Source: an uncultured Pseudomonadales bacterium (GTDB taxonomy: Bacteria > Pseudomonadota > Gammaproteobacteria > Pseudomonadales > Azotimanducaceae). Taken from it: DNA of 64,000 nt. The DNA is taken from contig OX638346.1 in NCBI GenBank assembly GCA_951813515.1, positions 3,155,617 through 3,219,616 of the forward strand, written 5' to 3'. The position numbers and the translations under genes were made by a program. The notes under the pieces were generated by a model that ran no database searches, was not told the origin of the DNA, and saw only the letters and a list, made by a program, of their open reading frames with translations. Of this stretch, positions 17,423 to 25,890 are shown in pieces (position 1 is the stretch's first letter; each line of letters begins with the position of its first letter).

Positions 17423-18760
17423 TCAGACGAGCAGCCGGAAAGGCGCCTCCAGATATCCGCGCACCTCTACCAGGAACTCGGCGGCGGGGGCGCCGTCGAG
17501 GACGCGGTGGTCCCAGGTGAGCGACAGGCGCAGGAACTTGCGCTGCACGGGGGTGTCGCCGTGCCAGGCGACGCCGTCATAGATGCGCCCGACCCCGAGA
17601 ATGCCGGATTCCGGCGTGTTCAGGATCGGCGTGAACGTGTCGACGCCGTACATGCCGAGGGAGGTGACCGTGAACGTGCCGCCGCTCATGTCGTCGAGGC
17701 CAAGCCGGCCGCTTCTGGCGCGTTCGGCCAGTTCGCGGGACTCGACTGCGATGGTCTTCAGGTCCTTGGCATGGGCATCGCGGATCACGGGGACCACCAG
17801 CCCTTCTTCGAGAGCCACGGCCATGCCCATGTGCACCGCGTCGTGGCGCAGGATGGCGTCGTCGGCGAGCGTAGCGTGCATGCGTGGGTGCTTCGTCAGG
17901 GCCTTGGCCGCGGCCAGAATGATGATGTCGGTGTAGCTCGGACGTACGCCGTCGGATTCCCATTCGGCGACGAGTTGGGTCCTGAGCTTCACGGCGTCTT
18001 CCATGTCGACTTCCATCTCCATGGTGAGCTGCGCCGTGTCGCGCAGGCTCGCGTACATGCGTTCCGCGATGGTGCGTCGCATGCCGCGCATCGGTTCCGC
18101 GGCGGGCGTGGATTCGGCGGCCTCGGCGGCGCGTTCGACGTCCGCCCGCGTAATGCGGCCACCCGGCCCGGTGCCTTCCACAGCATCGATATCGACGCCC
18201 AGTTCGCCAGCGAGTCTGCGGGCGGCGGGCGAAGACGGCTGTCGGCGCCTGGGTTGATCCTGGGTCTTGGCCTTGTCGGCCTGGGCAGTCACGTCGCCCT
18301 CGGTGATGCGGCCCCGGGGACCCGTGCCTTCAACGTCCGCCAGGTCCACGTCGAGTTCCGCCGCCAGGCGGCGGGCGGCCGGGGAGGCTGCGGGGCGCCG
18401 GCCAGCCGCGCGTTTCGGCGCTGGCGCTGGTGCGGCTGCCGCCGGTGGAGGCGCCTTCTTCTCCGCGACCGGCTCTTCTCCGGGCAATGGGGTCGGCGTC
18501 GGCAGGACATCCGGAATGGTCTCGTCGGGCGCGAATATGAACCCGATGACATCGCCGGGGCCCAACTCCGTTCCCGCACTGACGAGGTGCTTGACGGTGC
18601 CGTCGCCCTCGGCGTCGACATCCATGTTCACCTTTTCGGTCTCGAGGCGGTAGAGCATTTCGCCTTTCTGTACCTGGTCGCCGTCGGCGATAAACCACTC
18701 TTCAACGGTGCCTTCGGTCATGGTCATACCGACCTTGAGCAATCGGACTTCAACCGGCAT
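17423..18760 (-). CDS. acoC: Dihydrolipoamide acetyltransferase (E2) of acetoin dehydrogenase
   Basis: 445 residues. Lipoyl domain 1-80 with the lipoylated lysine K43 in ETEKVNM, an Ala/Pro-rich linker, then two tandem peripheral-subunit-binding domains (about 122-157 and 172-208, both with SPAARRLAxELxVD and GTGPxGRIT), and a C-terminal acyltransferase domain ending in DHRVLDG with catalytic H418. It passes the acetyl group from E1-bound lipoamide to CoA. Two E3/E1-binding domains in one chain is unusual. ATG 18760 has AGAGGGAG upstream and overlaps the acoX stop by 11 bases. No E3 gene is present, so the cell-wide lipoamide dehydrogenase is presumably used. Confidence 0.9.
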   Translation of the reverse strand: MPVEVRLLKVGMTMTEGTVEEWFIADGDQVQKGEMLYRLETEKVNMDVDAEGDGTVKHLVSAGTELGPGDVIGFIFAPDETIPDVLPTPTPLPGEEPVAEKKAPPPAAAAPAPAPKRAAGRRPAASPAARRLAAELDVDLADVEGTGPRGRITEGDVTAQADKAKTQDQPRRRQPSSPAARRLAGELGVDIDAVEGTGPGGRITRADVERAAEAAESTPAAEPMRGMRRTIAERMYASLRDTAQLTMEMEVDMEDAVKLRTQLVAEWESDGVRPSYTDIIILAAAKALTKHPRMHATLADDAILRHDAVHMGMAVALEEGLVVPVIRDAHAKDLKTIAVESRELAERARSGRLGLDDMSGGTFTVTSLGMYGVDTFTPILNTPESGILGVGRIYDGVAWHGDTPVQRKFLRLSLTWDHRVLDGAPAAEFLVEVRGYLEAPFRLLV

Positions 18761-19769
18761 GACGAACTCCCTCTGCGGTTGGAAAAAGCATGGCGCCGTC
18801 GCGGGCCGCCACTTCCAGTGTGGATTTGATATCGATGACACGGGGACCGTCGCGGCGCACGGAGAGCGTCGCACGTTGCCCTGCCTTCATGACACGTTCG
18901 CGCTCGCCGTCGAAGGCGAGCACACAGGGTCCAACGATTTCCACTGTTTCGCCGAGATCGATACGGTGTGCATCGGCGATAGCGATATCGTCGAACCGGC
19001 CGGGGGCGATGGGCGCGCGGACATGCCATTTTGCTGATCTTCCCCTGGCTGTGAACGCGACCGTCATGGCCCCGTCGTCCTCGTCCGACATGGGTTCGAG
19101 CAAACCCGCGATGGATGTGATTCCCACGGCGGACGGGATCGCGCGGGTAAGCACGGCAGCGATCAGTCGGTCACCGGACAACAGCGCCCGGGCACCGACG
19201 AAACGGTCATCTGTCGCCACCGCGTCGATCAGGGCAATGTCGTCGGCTTCGCCCTCGATCTCGACGTGGATGACCTTGACCTGCGGGGCGACATCGCACA
19301 GCGCCACGGACCCCGAAGCGACAAGCGCGGCAGCGGCGCCGGCGGCGGAGCCCTCCTGCATGCCGGGGAACACGTTATTGGTCCCCGTCGAGATGGGAAC
19401 GAGCGGCGCGTCGAGCCAACCCTTCGCCAGCGCCCGGTTGGTACCGTCGCCGCCCAGCGAAATGACCGCGCCGCAGGATGCCCGTTGCATCGCCGCCGCC
19501 GCGCGGACCGTGTCTTGGGCGTTACCGTGGCGCGGGCCGGCGACCGGTGTCCCGGCGACCCCAGCGGTCATAACCGCGCTGCGGGCGATGGCGCGCAGGT
19601 CGTCGAGATACAGGACAGACGGACTCGGATCCGCCGCCGCGATACCTGCGAGACAGCGCGCCACGACGGCGCGCTTCTCCTGGTTGTTGAACACCGACGC
19701 ACCGGCGGCGACGCGGCGGATGTCCTTGCCGGAGTCGGGATTCGCCGCGAGGCCGACAAGGCAGGTCAT
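18750..19769 (-). CDS. acoX: AcoX, ATP-NAD-kinase-like protein of acetoin operon
   Basis: 339 residues with the NAD kinase / diacylglycerol kinase fold: VGLAANPDSGKDIRRV at the start, the GGDGTNR motif, then ISTGTNNVFP. Proteins of this type occur inside acetoin dehydrogenase operons as AcoX; their role is not settled. The start is ATG 19769, ten bases after the acoB stop. The longer frame is only read-through into acoB. The gene order here is A-B-X-C, while in Cupriavidus acoX precedes acoA. Confidence 0.87.
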   Translation of the reverse strand: MTCLVGLAANPDSGKDIRRVAAGASVFNNQEKRAVVARCLAGIAAADPSPSVLYLDDLRAIARSAVMTAGVAGTPVAGPRHGNAQDTVRAAAAMQRASCGAVISLGGDGTNRALAKGWLDAPLVPISTGTNNVFPGMQEGSAAGAAAALVASGSVALCDVAPQVKVIHVEIEGEADDIALIDAVATDDRFVGARALLSGDRLIAAVLTRAIPSAVGITSIAGLLEPMSDEDDGAMTVAFTARGRSAKWHVRAPIAPGRFDDIAIADAHRIDLGETVEIVGPCVLAFDGERERVMKAGQRATLSVRRDGPRVIDIKSTLEVAARDGAMLFPTAEGVRHAG

Positions 19770-19779
19770 GCGGGCAACT

Positions 19780-20778
19780 TCAAAGCCCGAGCAATTCGGT
19801 TGCCGAGGCAACTATCTTGTCGGCGTTGGGGACGAAGCTCTGTTCCAGTGAAGGACTGAAAGGCACGGGCGAGAAGGGGGCGCCCACGCGGCCAACGGGT
19901 GCGTCGAGATAGTCGAACGCCAGTTCCTGTACCTGCGCGGCGATCTCGCCGCCCATGCCGCCGAAGCGCACGGCCTCGTGGACCACCATGGCGTTGTGGG
20001 TCTTCTCCACGGAAGCAACCAGCGTATCCACGTCGAGCGGCTGCAGCGTGCGCAGGTCGATGACTTCGGTGTCGATGCCCTGTTCCGCAAGGGTTTCCGC
20101 GGCGCTTACGGACTCGTGGACCATCCGGCTGTAGCTGATAATCGTGAAGTCCGTGCCGGGCCGCACGATGTTGGCCTCGCCGATCGGGAGGGCGTACGGT
20201 TCTTCGGGAACTTCGCCGGTCAAGGCCAGCGATGCCTTGTTCATGACCACGAACACGGGGTTGTCGTCGCGCGACGCGGCGATCAACAGGCCCTTGGCGT
20301 CGTATGGCGTCGACGGCATCACGACCTTGAGTCCGGGGATGTGGCAGATCCACGACTCAAGGCATTGCGAGTGCTGGGCCGCCATCGAGTTTCTGGCGCC
20401 GCACATGGTCGTGATCGTGATCGGCAGCGTTGCGCGGCCGCCGAACATGTAGCGCATCTTCGCCATCTGGTTCGTGACTTCGTCCATGCATTCGCCGAGG
20501 AAGTCCATGAACATGATGTCGACGATCGGGCGCAGCCCGGCGGCTGCCGCGCCGACACCCAATCCGATGACGCCTTCTTCGCTGATGGGCGTGTTGACGA
20601 TCCGGTCGGGGCCGAACTCGTCGAGCAGCCCCCTGTAGATTCCGAACACGCTGCCCGCGCCGGCGACATCCTCGCCGGCGATGAACGCGTCGGGGTCGTC
20701 GTTCAGGATGGTCGCCGCCGCCTCCTTGACGGCGAGGACGTAGGACAGTTCGCGTTTTCCGTTTTCTGATTCAGGCAT
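19780..20778 (-). CDS. acoB: Acetoin dehydrogenase E1 beta subunit
   Basis: 332 residues with the transketolase central and C-terminal domains of E1 beta: VKEAAATILNDDPDAFIAGEDVAGAGSVFGIYRGL, NTPISEEGVIGLGVGAAAAGLRPIVDIMF and RVGAPFSPVPFSPSLEQ near the end. Together with the alpha subunit it forms the alpha2-beta2 E1 that cleaves acetoin with TPP into acetaldehyde and an acetyl group transferred to lipoate. The same fold serves pyruvate and branched-chain complexes; the acoX neighbour is the reason for choosing acetoin. The gap to acoA is 12 bases. Confidence 0.9.
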   Translation of the reverse strand: MPESENGKRELSYVLAVKEAAATILNDDPDAFIAGEDVAGAGSVFGIYRGLLDEFGPDRIVNTPISEEGVIGLGVGAAAAGLRPIVDIMFMDFLGECMDEVTNQMAKMRYMFGGRATLPITITTMCGARNSMAAQHSQCLESWICHIPGLKVVMPSTPYDAKGLLIAASRDDNPVFVVMNKASLALTGEVPEEPYALPIGEANIVRPGTDFTIISYSRMVHESVSAAETLAEQGIDTEVIDLRTLQPLDVDTLVASVEKTHNAMVVHEAVRFGGMGGEIAAQVQELAFDYLDAPVGRVGAPFSPVPFSPSLEQSFVPNADKIVASATELLGL

Positions 20779-20790
20779 CGTGTTTCTCGC

Positions 20791-21762
20791 TTAAGCGTAT
20801 ACATCGTCGAGGAGGGCGTCGGGGTCGGGCATCGGACTCGCCTTGGCGAACTCGATAGCGGCTTCCACGTCGCGGGCTATTTCTTCGTGCACTTCCTTTG
20901 CCGCGTCGGCGGACAGGACGTCCTGTTCCGCTAGCCGGGCCTCGAACATTTCGATCGGATCCCGTTTCATCCACTCGGCGAGTTCCTCGTCCGTGCGGTA
21001 TGTGCGGCCCATTCCGCGCCTGCCGACATGGTCGTAGAACCGGTAAGTCTTGCACTCGAGCAACGTTGGCCCGTCACCTTGCCGCGCGCGCTCGACGGCG
21101 GCGCCCGCCGCTTCGTACACGGCCATGACGTCCATGCCGTCGACGACCACGCCCGGCATGCCGTACCCCGGGGCGCGATCTGCGACGTCGGTGATGGCCT
21201 GGTGGTCGCGTTGCGGTGTGTATTCGCCGAAACCGTTGTTCTCGCACACGAACAGGACCGGCAGCTTGTAGAGCGCCGCCATGTTGGCGGCCTCGTGGAA
21301 AGCGCCCTCGTTGCTCGCCCCGTCGCCGAAGAACGTGGCGGCGACGTTGCCGTTCTTCTTGTACTTGTTGGCGAAGCCGGCGCCCATGGCGATGGGTGGT
21401 CCGCCGCCGACGATGCCGTTGGCGCCGAGCATCCCGATTTCCAGGTTGGAGACATGCATGCTGCCGCCCTTGCCCTTGCAGTAGCCGTCAACGCGCCCGA
21501 ACAACTCGGCGAACATCCTGTCGAACTCGCCGCCCTTGGCGATGAGGTGGCCGTGGCCACGATGCGTGCTGGTGATCTGGTCTTCGTCCGTCAGGTGCGC
21601 CATAACGCCGACGGCCACCGCTTCTTCGCCGACATAGAGGTGAAGAGCGCCGGGAATGAAACCGTTTTCCGCCATTCGGCCCGCCTCGTTTTCGAAATGG
21701 CGGATTCGAACCATGCGCCGATGGATGTCGAGCAATACTTCGTCGGTAGGTTGTGTAGTCAC
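20791..21762 (-). CDS. acoA: Acetoin dehydrogenase E1 alpha subunit (TPP-binding)
   Basis: 323 residues. The TPP/magnesium motif runs from FGDGASNEG to FVCENN (GDG with about 28 residues to NN). HRGHGHLIAKG and YCKGKGGSMH are diagnostic of two-subunit E1 alpha chains. First gene of the four-gene operon acoABXC on the minus strand. GTG 21762 is preceded by a strong AAGGGGGA; GTG 21777 is an alternative. I found no -24/-12 (sigma-54) site upstream, although acetoin operons in other bacteria often use one. Confidence 0.9.
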   Translation of the reverse strand: MTTQPTDEVLLDIHRRMVRIRHFENEAGRMAENGFIPGALHLYVGEEAVAVGVMAHLTDEDQITSTHRGHGHLIAKGGEFDRMFAELFGRVDGYCKGKGGSMHVSNLEIGMLGANGIVGGGPPIAMGAGFANKYKKNGNVAATFFGDGASNEGAFHEAANMAALYKLPVLFVCENNGFGEYTPQRDHQAITDVADRAPGYGMPGVVVDGMDVMAVYEAAGAAVERARQGDGPTLLECKTYRFYDHVGRRGMGRTYRTDEELAEWMKRDPIEMFEARLAEQDVLSADAAKEVHEEIARDVEAAIEFAKASPMPDPDALLDDVYA

Positions 21763-21841
21763 GCGTCCCCCTTTCACAGTTCCTAGTTATTTTGCGTGAA
21801 TCGCGGCTGGAGCGGTAGTGTTAGCCTTTATCCATCGGTAG

Positions 21842-22036
21842 GTGAGGCTGAACGGGGCAGTGCGATTCCAAACCAAAGCGGGTCTTAAGTCGAAACAGAA
21901 GTCGCAACGTCCGCGCACGGCGGATTCTGTTGAAAGGAGGCTGCGAGCGCTGAATCGGGCGCTGGATTGCAATCACCCGACCGCGGATATCGAAGAGATG
22001 CTGGCCGACATCGAACGCGGTCGTGATCTTCGTTGA
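21842..22036 (+). CDS. Possible small protein, antitoxin-like tail
   Basis: A 64-codon frame from GTG in the 377-base space between acoA and the Gfo/Idh gene. The N-terminal half is basic and uninformative; the C-terminal half (RRLRALNRALDCNHPTADIEEMLADIERGRDL) looks like a small helical regulatory or antitoxin-type peptide. No toxin gene is next to it and there is no ribosome-binding site, so it may be a relic or not translated. Confidence 0.3.
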   Translation: MRLNGAVRFQTKAGLKSKQKSQRPRTADSVERRLRALNRALDCNHPTADIEEMLADIERGRDLR

Positions 22037-22139
22037 TCCGAATTTGCCTGGTCGAATCTCCCGTTCCGGGTAAGCCGGACCTGTCGTTTGATGACGGTTT
22101 CTCGGAATATTCCGGGGTCACGCCTTTGCCGTAGTCATG

Positions 22140-23192
22140 TCAGAGCGTATGCGGCGCCACCGCCCGACCGGTGGCGGCGGACAGGTGTACGGCTTCCACC
22201 TTGCGCATGTAGAGGAGCCCTTCCTCGAAATCCGGGCGAACCGGCCGATCTTCGGGGGGCGCTCCGGCGCGCGCAGCGCGCACGGCGGCGATGAAATCCG
22301 ACTCCACGGACCACGCGGTGCGTTTTTCGTCGGGCACGTTCACCTGCCGCAGCGACTCGCCTGGACGAGCCAGTTCCAGTGTGGTCTGAAAGTCGTAGCG
22401 CATGGTCCCTTCCGTCCCGCGCACGGTGATCGACGACGACCGCCCCGAGCTGTCGACGGTGACTCCCGAGTGGTGCTCGAGGATGAGCGCGCCGCTTGCG
22501 AGCGTGCCGCTGATGGCGACAACTTGGGGTACGTCGATGGCCACCGACTGTCCCGTCTCGTCGGTCTTTTCTGCGATGGGCGTCGACAGGTGGGAGGTCA
22601 GGCTCTCATACGGTCCCACCAGCCCGTTCAGCGTCTCGGCGAATATGCCCATGGACATGATCTGGTAGCCGCTGTAGTCGGTGCGCTCGCGCCAGTGCAC
22701 GGAAGAGCGGTCGAGATTCGCGCCGCTGACCACGGACAGCTCAATCGACGTGATCTCGCCCAGCTCTGACCGCACGATGTCGCGGATGTGCTCCTCGAGT
22801 TGCCAGGGCACCGGGCAGATCATGTTGACGAGTTCCGGATGCGCCTTCGCCGCTGCGAGCATTTCCTTCGCTTGTGCGACATTCATGCACATGCGCGCCT
22901 GGCAGAAGCAGTGCTTGCCAGCCTCGAGCGTCGCGATGGACAGTTCCCGGTGCATGTAGGGCCAGGTGCCGATGAAGATGATGTCGAGGTCCTCGCGGGC
23001 CAGGACCCGCTGCCAGTCCGTATCGACCTCGGGAATGCCGAAATCGCGAGCCACGCGCTCCGAGCTTTCCCGGCTGCGGTTGCACACGACGACCACCTCG
23101 ACGCCGTCGATGCCCGCCAGTCCTGGCAGGTGCCTGCTGCGGCAGATGCCCCCGGCGCCGATGAATCCGATGCGAAGCGTATCTGTGCTCAT
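22140..23192 (-). CDS. Gfo/Idh/MocA family oxidoreductase
   Basis: 350 residues with an N-terminal NAD-binding Rossmann domain (LRIGFIGAGGICRSRHLPGL) and the C-terminal alpha/beta domain of the glucose-fructose oxidoreductase family. The usual EKP motif with its catalytic lysine is replaced: after LEAGKHCFC comes QARMCMN. This subgroup therefore may not be a conventional sugar dehydrogenase. ATG 23192 has AGGAG ten bases upstream. It lies downstream of the flavin monooxygenase gene (62-base gap, same strand), so co-transcription is likely. Confidence 0.85.
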   Translation of the reverse strand: MSTDTLRIGFIGAGGICRSRHLPGLAGIDGVEVVVVCNRSRESSERVARDFGIPEVDTDWQRVLAREDLDIIFIGTWPYMHRELSIATLEAGKHCFCQARMCMNVAQAKEMLAAAKAHPELVNMICPVPWQLEEHIRDIVRSELGEITSIELSVVSGANLDRSSVHWRERTDYSGYQIMSMGIFAETLNGLVGPYESLTSHLSTPIAEKTDETGQSVAIDVPQVVAISGTLASGALILEHHSGVTVDSSGRSSSITVRGTEGTMRYDFQTTLELARPGESLRQVNVPDEKRTAWSVESDFIAAVRAARAGAPPEDRPVRPDFEEGLLYMRKVEAVHLSAATGRAVAPHTL

Positions 23193-23253
23193 AGTGCTGT
23201 TTCTCCTCTGTGCATTGCTTGGCGCGACGGGATCCGTGTGCGCCGCGTTTCGT

Positions 23254-24768
23254 TCAGGCCGCGCTTCGCGTTCGTGCGTCCTTCGGTGGCTGCGCATCCT
23301 CGACCGCCTCCGCCAGGCCCGGATTGCTGAAGGTCAGCACGCCGTCCTCGAGCGGTTGGCGATAGATGATCTTGCGGTCTTCCAGGTAGTTCTGCGTGTT
23401 TCGCCACGGGTCGCGGCTACCCTGCCTGGGGAAGAGATGCATGGAGCGCGCCATGTAGCCCGGCATGAAATCCACGATCCACGGGCGCCGCTCCATGGCC
23501 CGGTCTTCGTCCCGCAGCCGCGGCGTGCATTGACGCGTGGCGGACGCGGTCATGTGATTCAGCAGGCGGCACACGTACGCGCAGGTCAGGTCCGCCCGCA
23601 GCGTCCAGGAAGCGTTCACGTAGCCGAAGACGTTGGCGAAATTCGGCACGTCGGCGTACATCATGCCCTTGTAGCAGAGCGTCTCGGCAAAGCTGACCGG
23701 CTTGTCGTCGACGCTGACCTCGACCCCGCCCATCACGGCGAGATTCAATCCGGTCGCCGTCACCAGGATGTCGGCCCCGACGTCCTCTCCCGACGTGAGC
23801 CGCACGGAGTCGCGGTCGAATCCGGCAATGGTTTCGGTGACCACCTCGGCCTTGCCGCGCCTGATGGCCTTGAACAGATCACCGTCCGGAATGAGGCAAA
23901 GGCGTTGGTCCCAGGGGTTGTAGGTCGGCGTGAAGTGCTTGTCCACGTATTCCTCGCCGAGCTGCTCGCGCGCGGCGTTCAGCAGCAGCGCCTTTATCTT
24001 TTCGGGTTTGACGCGCGTGGTGCGGTAGAGGTAGCGCTGCATCAGCACGTTCTTGCATCGGGTGATGGCATAGGCGAGCCGTTCCGGGAGAATCCGGCGC
24101 AACCTGTTGGCGATCTCGTCGTGCGCGGGGCGGGAGATCACATAGGTGGGGGAGCGCTGGATCATGGTGACGCGCGCCGCCTTCTCGGCCATGGCCGGCA
24201 CGAGGGTCATGGCCGTCGCTCCGCTGCCGATGACCGCGACCCGCTTGTTCTCGTAGTCGAGCTTTTCCGGCCACGCCTGGGGATGGATTACGGGACCCTG
24301 GAACCGCTCGATGCCGGGGAATTCGGGGGTGTAGCCTCCCGCATAGCTGTAGTAGCCGCTGCACATGAACAGAAAGTTGCAGCTGAAGCGAACGTCCTCG
24401 CCATCGACCAGTGCCTCGACTGTCCAGCGAGACTCCCCGGTGGACCATGACGCCCGCGTGACGCGGTGCCCAAACTGGATGTGTGACGTAACGTCGTACT
24501 CGGCGACCGTGTCCCGCAGGTAGGCGAGGATGGACTCACCGTCCGCGATCGCCTTCTTGCTTTTCCACGGCTTGAAGTTGTAGCCGAAGGTGTGCATGTC
24601 GCTGTCGGAGCGGATTCCCGGGTAGCGGAACAGGTCCCATGTCCCACCGATGTCGCTGCGATTCTCGAGGATGACGAATGTCCGTTCAGGGCACTTCGTT
24701 CGCAGGTGACACGCGGCGCCGATACCGGAGACCCCGGCGCCGACGATGACGACATCGAAATGTTCCAT
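23254..24768 (-). CDS. Flavin-binding monooxygenase, Baeyer-Villiger type
   Basis: 504 residues. FAD site VGAGVSGIGAA at the N-terminus and a second Rossmann motif VAVIGSGATAM for NADPH. The class B / Baeyer-Villiger fingerprint FxGxxxHxxxWP is exactly matched by FQGPVIHPQAWP (156-167). DIGGTWDLFRYPG is also typical. It would insert oxygen next to a carbonyl or oxygenate a heteroatom. Substrate unknown. The gene is divergent from sodC, with about 80 bases between the starts. Confidence 0.9.
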   Translation of the reverse strand: MEHFDVVIVGAGVSGIGAACHLRTKCPERTFVILENRSDIGGTWDLFRYPGIRSDSDMHTFGYNFKPWKSKKAIADGESILAYLRDTVAEYDVTSHIQFGHRVTRASWSTGESRWTVEALVDGEDVRFSCNFLFMCSGYYSYAGGYTPEFPGIERFQGPVIHPQAWPEKLDYENKRVAVIGSGATAMTLVPAMAEKAARVTMIQRSPTYVISRPAHDEIANRLRRILPERLAYAITRCKNVLMQRYLYRTTRVKPEKIKALLLNAAREQLGEEYVDKHFTPTYNPWDQRLCLIPDGDLFKAIRRGKAEVVTETIAGFDRDSVRLTSGEDVGADILVTATGLNLAVMGGVEVSVDDKPVSFAETLCYKGMMYADVPNFANVFGYVNASWTLRADLTCAYVCRLLNHMTASATRQCTPRLRDEDRAMERRPWIVDFMPGYMARSMHLFPRQGSRDPWRNTQNYLEDRKIIYRQPLEDGVLTFSNPGLAEAVEDAQPPKDARTRSAA

Positions 24769-24847
24769 GTCTGAACAGGCTTTGTGTTTGCGCTGACGTT
24801 ATGGTAGCCCTACGGTCAGGTGGAAGCGATGGCGACGGGGGGGTTGG

Positions 24848-25384
24848 ATGATGTTCAGGAAGGTGTTCTTCTTGCTGGCGGGCGCGGTACTGTTGGCGGG
24901 ATCGTCGCTGGCGGACGAAACGCGTCCCGGAGCGATGGCCCAGTTCACGAATCCGGATGGTGAGGTCATCGGCGAAGCCAAGCTCTGGCAGGGCCCTCAA
25001 GGGGTTTTGATCTACCTGGAGCTTGCCGGCCTCTCTCCGGGCAAACATGCGATTCATGTCCATGCCGTCGGCGCCTGCGCACCGGACTTCAAGGCGTCGG
25101 CGGGACACATCAACCTGACCGGCGCCCAGCATGGCCTGCTCAACCCGAAAGGGCCGGACAACGGCGACCTGCCCAACATCTATGCGAGCGAAGCCGGAAC
25201 CGTGCGTGCAGAGCTATACACGACGGCTGTGCAGATCGGAACTGCATTCGAGGGAGTGGCGTCGCTGATGGATGAAGACGGCGCGGCGCTGGTGGTTCAC
25301 GCCATGGGCGACGATCATGCGACCCAGCCGATCGGAGGCGCGGGCGGACGCGTGGGTTGCGGCGTGATAGTTCCCGTGATGTAG
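24848..25384 (+). CDS. sodC: Cu,Zn superoxide dismutase, one zinc ligand changed
   Basis: 178 residues with a signal peptide (FFLLAGAVLLAGSSLA), so periplasmic. By spacing to SOD1, copper ligands H70, H72 (HVHAVG), H87 and H151 are present, as are the disulfide cysteines C77/C171 and the active-site Arg in GGRVGCG. Of the zinc ligands, H87, H95 and D107 are kept but the third histidine is Asp (D104 in GPDNGDLPN). The enzyme should still bind copper; the zinc site may be altered. It converges with the acetyltransferase gene ten bases away. Confidence 0.88.
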   Translation: MMFRKVFFLLAGAVLLAGSSLADETRPGAMAQFTNPDGEVIGEAKLWQGPQGVLIYLELAGLSPGKHAIHVHAVGACAPDFKASAGHINLTGAQHGLLNPKGPDNGDLPNIYASEAGTVRAELYTTAVQIGTAFEGVASLMDEDGAALVVHAMGDDHATQPIGGAGGRVGCGVIVPVM

Positions 25385-25394
25385 CCGGCGCTCG

Positions 25395-25886
25395 CTACAT
25401 CCGATGCGCCCACTCGCGGCGCAGCATGGAGAAGTGGACGTAGTCGATCCATTCGTCACCATCGAGCCGGACTTCGCGGGCGCGCCCTTCTTCGGAAAAC
25501 CCGATGTCACGAAAGAAACGCAACGCCGGCGCGTTGTTGCCGAGGACGCCTGCCCAGACGCGATGGGTGCGGGTCTCTCGGAACGCGAACGCGAGGGCCA
25601 GCGACACGGCGCGTTTGCCGTAGCCCCGCCGGTGATGCAATGGGTCGATGACGATGCCGAGTTCGGCAGACGTGTCGCGCTCCCAGTCCGCTTCAATGGC
25701 CACGTGGCCGACCACGTTCCCGCCGGCTTCGACGATGAAGTTGTAGCGGGATCCGAGCACGCGGCGGAACTCGGCGGTGGGGTCCAGGGCGTTGCCATGC
25801 CACCCCGCCAGCGTCGGATCGCGCAACCAGTTTTTGTACAGGGGGCCGTCGGCTCGGCGTACCGGCCGCAGCGTCACCGCGGTCAA
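25395..25886 (-). CDS. GNAT family N-acetyltransferase (RimJ/RimL-like)
   Basis: 163 residues. ELGIVIDPLHHRRGYGKRAVSLALAFAF holds the acetyl-CoA-binding (Q/R)xxGxG-like loop RRGYGK, and VLGNNAPALRFFRDIGFSEEGRARE is the usual C-terminal GNAT segment. Transfers acetyl from acetyl-CoA to an amine of a protein or small molecule. The start is a TTG (25886) or GTG (25877), four to thirteen bases after the stop of the CoA transferase gene, so it is probably coupled to it. Confidence 0.83.
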   Translation of the reverse strand: MTAVTLRPVRRADGPLYKNWLRDPTLAGWHGNALDPTAEFRRVLGSRYNFIVEAGGNVVGHVAIEADWERDTSAELGIVIDPLHHRRGYGKRAVSLALAFAFRETRTHRVWAGVLGNNAPALRFFRDIGFSEEGRAREVRLDGDEWIDYVHFSMLRREWAHRM

Positions 25887-25890
25887 GGCG

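Noticed and set aside
21763..21900. Possible sigma-54 promoter for the acetoin operon
   Set aside because: I looked for GG-N10-GC at the -24/-12 distance on the minus strand and found none that fits.
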